Under the pieces are notes generated by a model, which was not told the DNA's origin, searched no databases, and worked only from the letters and a program-made list of their open reading frames with translations. From assembly GCA_944739405.2 (NCBI GenBank), contig OX123187.2, positions 45,798,394-45,862,393 of the forward strand: a DNA stretch of 64,000 nucleotides, written 5' to 3'. A program made the translations under genes and the position numbers. This stretch comes from Euclidia mi. Its lineage: Eukaryota; Arthropoda; Insecta; Lepidoptera; Erebidae. Shown in pieces: positions 60,161-64,000 of this stretch (position 1 is the stretch's first letter; each line of letters opens with the position of its first letter).

Positions 60161-62060
60161 ATGGCGCCAGAGGAACTTGTGTTGCTTTCAGCGGCAGTGG
60201 TTATAATTTTATCGAAAAACGCATCAAAAAGGAAAAAACCACGTTGGTGGATTAGAAAATACCTACAAAATAAACAAAATGTATTCAGTGATCTCCGCGT
60301 GGTTGATGGATCTTTTACGAATTTTACCCGAATGAACAAAACAGACTTCGAGATACTATTTCAAAAAATTGAACCCATAATATCGAAGCAAGATACAAAA
60401 TTTCGAAATACAACTAGTGCTTCTCTCAGATTGGAAATTCCTATACTTCACTGTCCTACACCTTCAAAATATCAAGACAATCAATTAGTAAAATTGTACC
60501 AGAAGTTTGCAAAGCACTGATTCAGAGTTTAAAAGATTATGTAAGGGTAAAAGTACATGTAAAATAAAAGATTTGATAGGTTATAAGCTCTATTGACTAT
60601 TCAAATAATCAACGTCTGTCAATGATATATGTTCGTCTGAATAAATTGTTTTTCATTTTATTTAGAATCCCTTAATTGTGGATTACCGGACGACGCAGCA
60701 GAGGTAGGACCCGCCTCAAGGTGGACCGACGATCTCGTCAAGATTGCGGGAGGCGGTTGGATGCGGGCGGCTCAAGACCGATCTGTGTGGAGAACCTTGG
60801 GGGAGGCCTATGTCCAGCAGTGAACGTCGTTTGGCTGATATGATGAATTGTGGATTAATCCTGCAAATCTGATTTGATATTACGTATTTCAAAAACAACA
60901 TCTTCATCATTATTTTGTTGATGATGTGCGTGATGTGCCGGGTGTGCTTTGCCGTCCTGTACTACATATGTATTACACTCTTGTCGATACTTTCCAATAC
61001 GAGCATCAATCAAAATGTTATTTATAAATTGTTTAGCTATTAGAGTAGAATATTCGTCCTTTATATTTCGAAGTTCTGATGCCACATACTTCCCATAAAC
61101 TTCAAATTCATCTATCATTTCATCTCTGTCCTCCAATCTTTTTTTTACATTCCTCATTACTTCATAAGCTTCATAAATTTTTTCGTCGTGACTCCGCTTT
61201 ATCGCTACTTTTTTCCCAGTTTGCAGAATTGTTTCGGTTTGATCAGCTCGCGCTTCTTCATTTTGATTTTGCATTGAATTATCTTCATTTTGATGTTGCG
61301 TAGAGTTATGTTCTTCCACCTAAAAAAATAATGATATATTATACTTAAACTCATGTATGAAACATTTCAGATTCCATCAAATGAAGAGGAATGGAAGGAA
61401 ATCGCAAGAAAATTTAACATGTTGTGGAATTTTTCCCTCTGTGTCGGTGCTATAGATGGTAAACATGTGCTTATTATAGCGCCACCAAACTCTGGCAGTG
61501 AATATTATAATTACAAGGAACAGTTTAGTATTAGTCCTTTTAGCTATTGTTGATGCACAATATAATTTTCTTTATGCAAATGTCGGTGCTAAAGGTAAAT
61601 CATCTGACGGAGGACTATTTCGTGAAACAGCATTCTAGGTATATGAAAATGACTTACAAGACACTATCTTTGCCACCTGTGGAAACTTAAGAATCATCTA
61701 ATATGCAATTACCCTATGTACTCATTGGAGGAAGTGCATTTGCATTGTCTGAAAATTTAATGAGACCTTACCCTACTTACGAAAAAGGTAACATAAAACT
61801 AATTTTTAACTACATACTCTCGCGGGCACGAAGAAATTTTTCGTATATTTCGGAGACCAATAGAACTTAAATGTAATAATGCTGAGCTTGTTACTACGAC
61901 TTGTGTATATTTGCATAATTTTTTGAGTCGAAATAAGTGTTCCAGAGCCTTATAACAGCGAAGATTCTGAATTTAATGTAATAAACGGCACTTGTCGTAA
62001 TGAAGTAACAGGGAATAAACTACATCCTTTAGAAGAAGAGAATGAAAATGTGGACACGTC
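60161..62060 (+). pseudogene. HARBI1-like PIF/Harbinger transposase, copy B, decayed
   Basis: Starts MAPEELVLLSAAVV; the first part keeps more than copy A (KQDTKFRNTTSASLRLEIP). It then has the frame break before ISRQSISKIVPEVCKALIQ (about 60465-60545). The next exon, from about 61371, reads IPSNEEEWKEIARKF, GAIDGKHVLIIAPPNSGS and, after a frameshift, AIVDAQYNFLYANVGAKG and DGGLFRETAF. Further fragments (SENLMRPYPTYEKGN, FNYILSRARR) continue to about 62060 with several stops. A hAT MITE terminates the recognisable part. Confidence 0.82.
60686..60845 (+). repeat. RTE-like LINE 3' end, copy B
   Basis: Counterpart of 51209-51367 with the same 12-bp AATTGTGGATTA duplication (60674-60685, 60846-60857), so it was inserted before the two Harbinger copies separated. 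Confidence 0.82.
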
Positions 62061-63281
62061 TCTGGTACCCAGGGTTGCCAACTGTTTTTACAAGAAAAGC
62101 AGTATATTCAGGTCTATGAAGAATATTAAACAATATTTAAAAAAAATGAACAGTATTTTATTTAGTTATTGTTTTAAATACATATTTTTAGAGCTTCTCG
62201 CACAACTTATTGACTATCAATCATTTTTAAAACTTCATACGCCTCACCACAATTATAACTGAAATTAAAATAAATGAGGAGCTCATTTTTATTAAATTAT
62301 TAGATGCTGTAATTCTATTCTCTCACCACTTACCTACCATTCATTACTGTAAAATCTCTTTCGGTAAATGCTGAGGTGGCGTTAACAGTAAGTAGATATT
62401 TGAGAAAATTTTAGTTATGTTTTAAAATTCTTCTGAAAACAGTATTTTGCATAATTTATTTTTGTTCATCAGTAAAAAGTATAATTTAGTGGAAAACAGT
62501 ATAGTACTGTCCAATACAGTATAGTTGGCAACCCTACTGGTACCATCCATAATTATTATAACTATTTCATTAGTGAACAAGGGAGGGTATCTTAGCAAAA
62601 TGAACGTGCTTAAATATAATATAATAATAATATTCTACTACATTCACACAACACCACCTAGTCCCAAACTAAGCAGAAGCTTGTACTATGGGTACTAGTT
62701 AATGGATAAACATACATAATTATACACTTTCTTTTTGTAAATACATACATATTATACATAGAAACACCCAAACCAAGACAAACATCCATGTTCACGCACA
62801 CAAATGTTTGACTTGAGCGGGAATCGGACCCGCGACCTTCGGCGTAGCAGTCGCTTACACTCCCGCCGCGCTAAGCGGTCGTCTAAAAACAATTATGTAG
62901 CTAGGTTAGTATTTTATAATAATAAAAACTTACATGATTCTCAATTGTGTCTTTTTTTCCAGTTGTTGTTTCACCTTTTATCAAAAACAGCAAATGCTCA
63001 TATGCAAACCATTTACTGCTAAAATGATCTTCACCGCCACTTCCTGCTTTTTTTGGACTTTTAAATTTCTTCCTCTCGCGAATGAATTGCGATCGAAGAG
63101 TATGTACCTTGCTCTCAACCTCTTTCACAGGCACATCTAGTGTTGTCGCTATTGAATCCCATGCATCTAGTTTTTTAAATTTATTTTTATAGTCTCTGTG
63201 AGCAGTATTCCATAAATATTCATGTTTTTGGTACAGCTCGATTAATTTGAGCACTCGTTCGTTACACCACACTACGGACAT
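60855..63281 (-). CDS. MADF-BESS domain protein of a Harbinger element, copy B
   Basis: Exons 62934-63281 and 60855-61319 have the same lengths and phase as copy A and give an intact 270-aa frame. The 1.6-kb intron holds the antisense transposase exon, a hAT MITE and a SINE. MADF landmarks: ERVLKLIELYQKHEYLWN, KLDAWDSIATTL, FSSKWFAYEHLLFL; BESS: YGKYVASELRNI...INNILIDARIG. By eye the MADF exon differs from copy A at 21 of 348 bases and 16 of 116 residues, so most changes alter the protein. Expression is uncertain given the insertions. Confidence 0.8.
62070..62536. mobile_element. hAT-type MITE
   Basis: TIRs AGGGTTGCCAACT and AGTTGGCAACCCT are bounded by the 8-bp duplication CTGGTACC (62062-62069, 62537-62544). 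467 bp, AT-rich, with no transposase. It is inserted in the transposase remnant of copy B. Confidence 0.88.
62632..62885 (-). mobile_element. tRNA-derived SINE
   Basis: The reversed head GGGAATCGGACCCGCGACC (B-box complement) with GTAGCAGTCGCTTACACTC and CGCGCTAAGCGGTCG is followed, on the minus strand, by a tail with AAACACCCAAACCAAGAC and poly-AT. Absent from copy A near 52165. Boundaries approximate. Confidence 0.7.
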
Positions 63282-63701
63282 TGTTGCGCGTCACGTCTCC
63301 ACTCGACAACAATTGATGCTCAACTAACGAATACGATCGATGCCAACGAGCCGCGCGTCATGTTGCGCGCCAGCTGGCAACGTCGCGCGCTGTTGTGATG
63401 TGAAGCGTTGCCGTACCTACATATTGAGCGTCACGTGTCGCGCGCCAAATGTTGCCTAGTGGATGACACGCGGTTTAATGCCTTTTTCAGTAGCGGTGCT
63501 AGCAGGCACAATTTAAGTGATTTGAAATACTGTCAAAATGTTTAACTGCGTTATTTATTTACCACCAGAGCCTGATTTTATAAAGCAGCTAAGACTTTAA
63601 AGAGGTAATAGGTACCTACTATTTTTTTTTCTTTATTTAGGACATTTTAAATCTTCGAATGGACTTTTGGTTATTACCTAGTTAATAAGGATGGGCTTTC
63701 A

Positions 63702-63747
63702 ACGGCACAATCTGATAAGCTCCTATAGTCTAATCAAGTTGTGCCGT
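63702..63747. repeat. hairpin ACGGCACAA...TTGTGCCGT, copy B
   Basis: Same hairpin as 52976-53021 with one extra mismatch in the left arm (GATAAG for GATTAG). Confidence 0.72.
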
Positions 63748-63947
63748 TAATTCTCGAATAACAGAAAACGCAAATAGAACATACGTTAGTCAATAAAAGG
63801 ATATTCATTGCGACTATAAAAGCGTTGTCAGTACTTATATTGTCTTGACATTAAGTTCGTAATTATTGGTTCGTTTTATATTGTCTATAGTGAAATCGTA
63901 CTCAGGTAACTTCCTATACCTCGAAGAATAAGTTAATGTTTAACTAA

Positions 63948-64000
63948 GGCCCTGTTTCACCACCTCTAAGTAAGCGTTACCTTCCAGGTAAATTCAAAAT
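63948..64000. mobile_element. left end of another DNA transposon (cut by window)
   Basis: GGCCCTGTTTCACCACCTCT begins exactly where similarity to copy A stops; this is a familiar terminal sequence of moth TIR elements. TAA before it could be the target duplication, but the other end is outside. Confidence 0.45.

Larger units (their letters stand above)
56280..63946. repeat. segmental duplication copy B (Harbinger-bearing)
   Basis: Collinear with 48945-53215 and enlarged by a SINE with nested LINE (56706-57726), a Harbinger-like relic (58183-59500), a hAT MITE (62070-62536) and another SINE (about 62632-62885). Similarity stops at 63946, where another transposon begins, so the duplication may continue beyond the window. 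Confidence 0.82.

Overview
The window looks like nuclear DNA of an insect, most probably a moth or butterfly. It is AT-rich, its introns follow the GT-AG rule, and it is packed with tRNA-derived SINEs, LINE 3' ends, PIF/Harbinger, hAT and Tc1/mariner elements and a Penelope-like element of types I associate with Lepidoptera. The order is an inference from repeats and gene content; no species can be named.

Two cellular genes are clear. At the left, a two-exon plus-strand gene (1778-2753) encodes the insect homologue of MRNIP, the MRN-complex-interacting DNA-damage protein. Convergent to it, twelve minus-strand exons (4470-45681) encode about 1,090 residues of an extracellular heparan-sulfate 6-O-endosulfatase (Sulf1): the second half of the sulfatase domain, the basic/acidic hydrophilic domain with a furin-like site, and the Sulf-specific C-terminal domain. 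The first exons (signal peptide, metal-binding N-terminus, catalytic Cys) were not found up to 64000 and must lie outside the window, so 45682-64000 is probably intron too. All splice junctions were placed by phase and homology. The two genes end tail to tail with polyadenylation signals about 20 bp apart near 3000.

The rest is repeat biology. The 33-kb intron between 10361 and 43818 contains a head-to-tail tandem duplication of about 9 kb (17036-33755 and 33756-43194). Comparing the two copies gives filled/empty sites that define insertions exactly: a 1.6-kb TIR element full of TIR-like motifs (18443-20033), a composite 3.3-kb insertion holding a hAT-type MITE and a dead Tc1 element (about 21297-24565), a 292-bp interspersed repeat (29702-29993), a 2.8-kb Penelope-like insertion carrying a 76-bp minisatellite (30882-33667), and a SINE (39502-39910).

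Upstream of the last recognised Sulf1 exon lies a second duplicated segment (48945-53215 and 56280-63946). Each copy holds a PIF/Harbinger-type transposon with a decayed HARBI1-like transposase on the plus strand, interleaved exon by exon with an intact two-exon MADF-BESS protein gene on the minus strand. The second copy was further hit by a Harbinger-like relic, a hAT MITE, SINEs and a LINE that landed inside a SINE.
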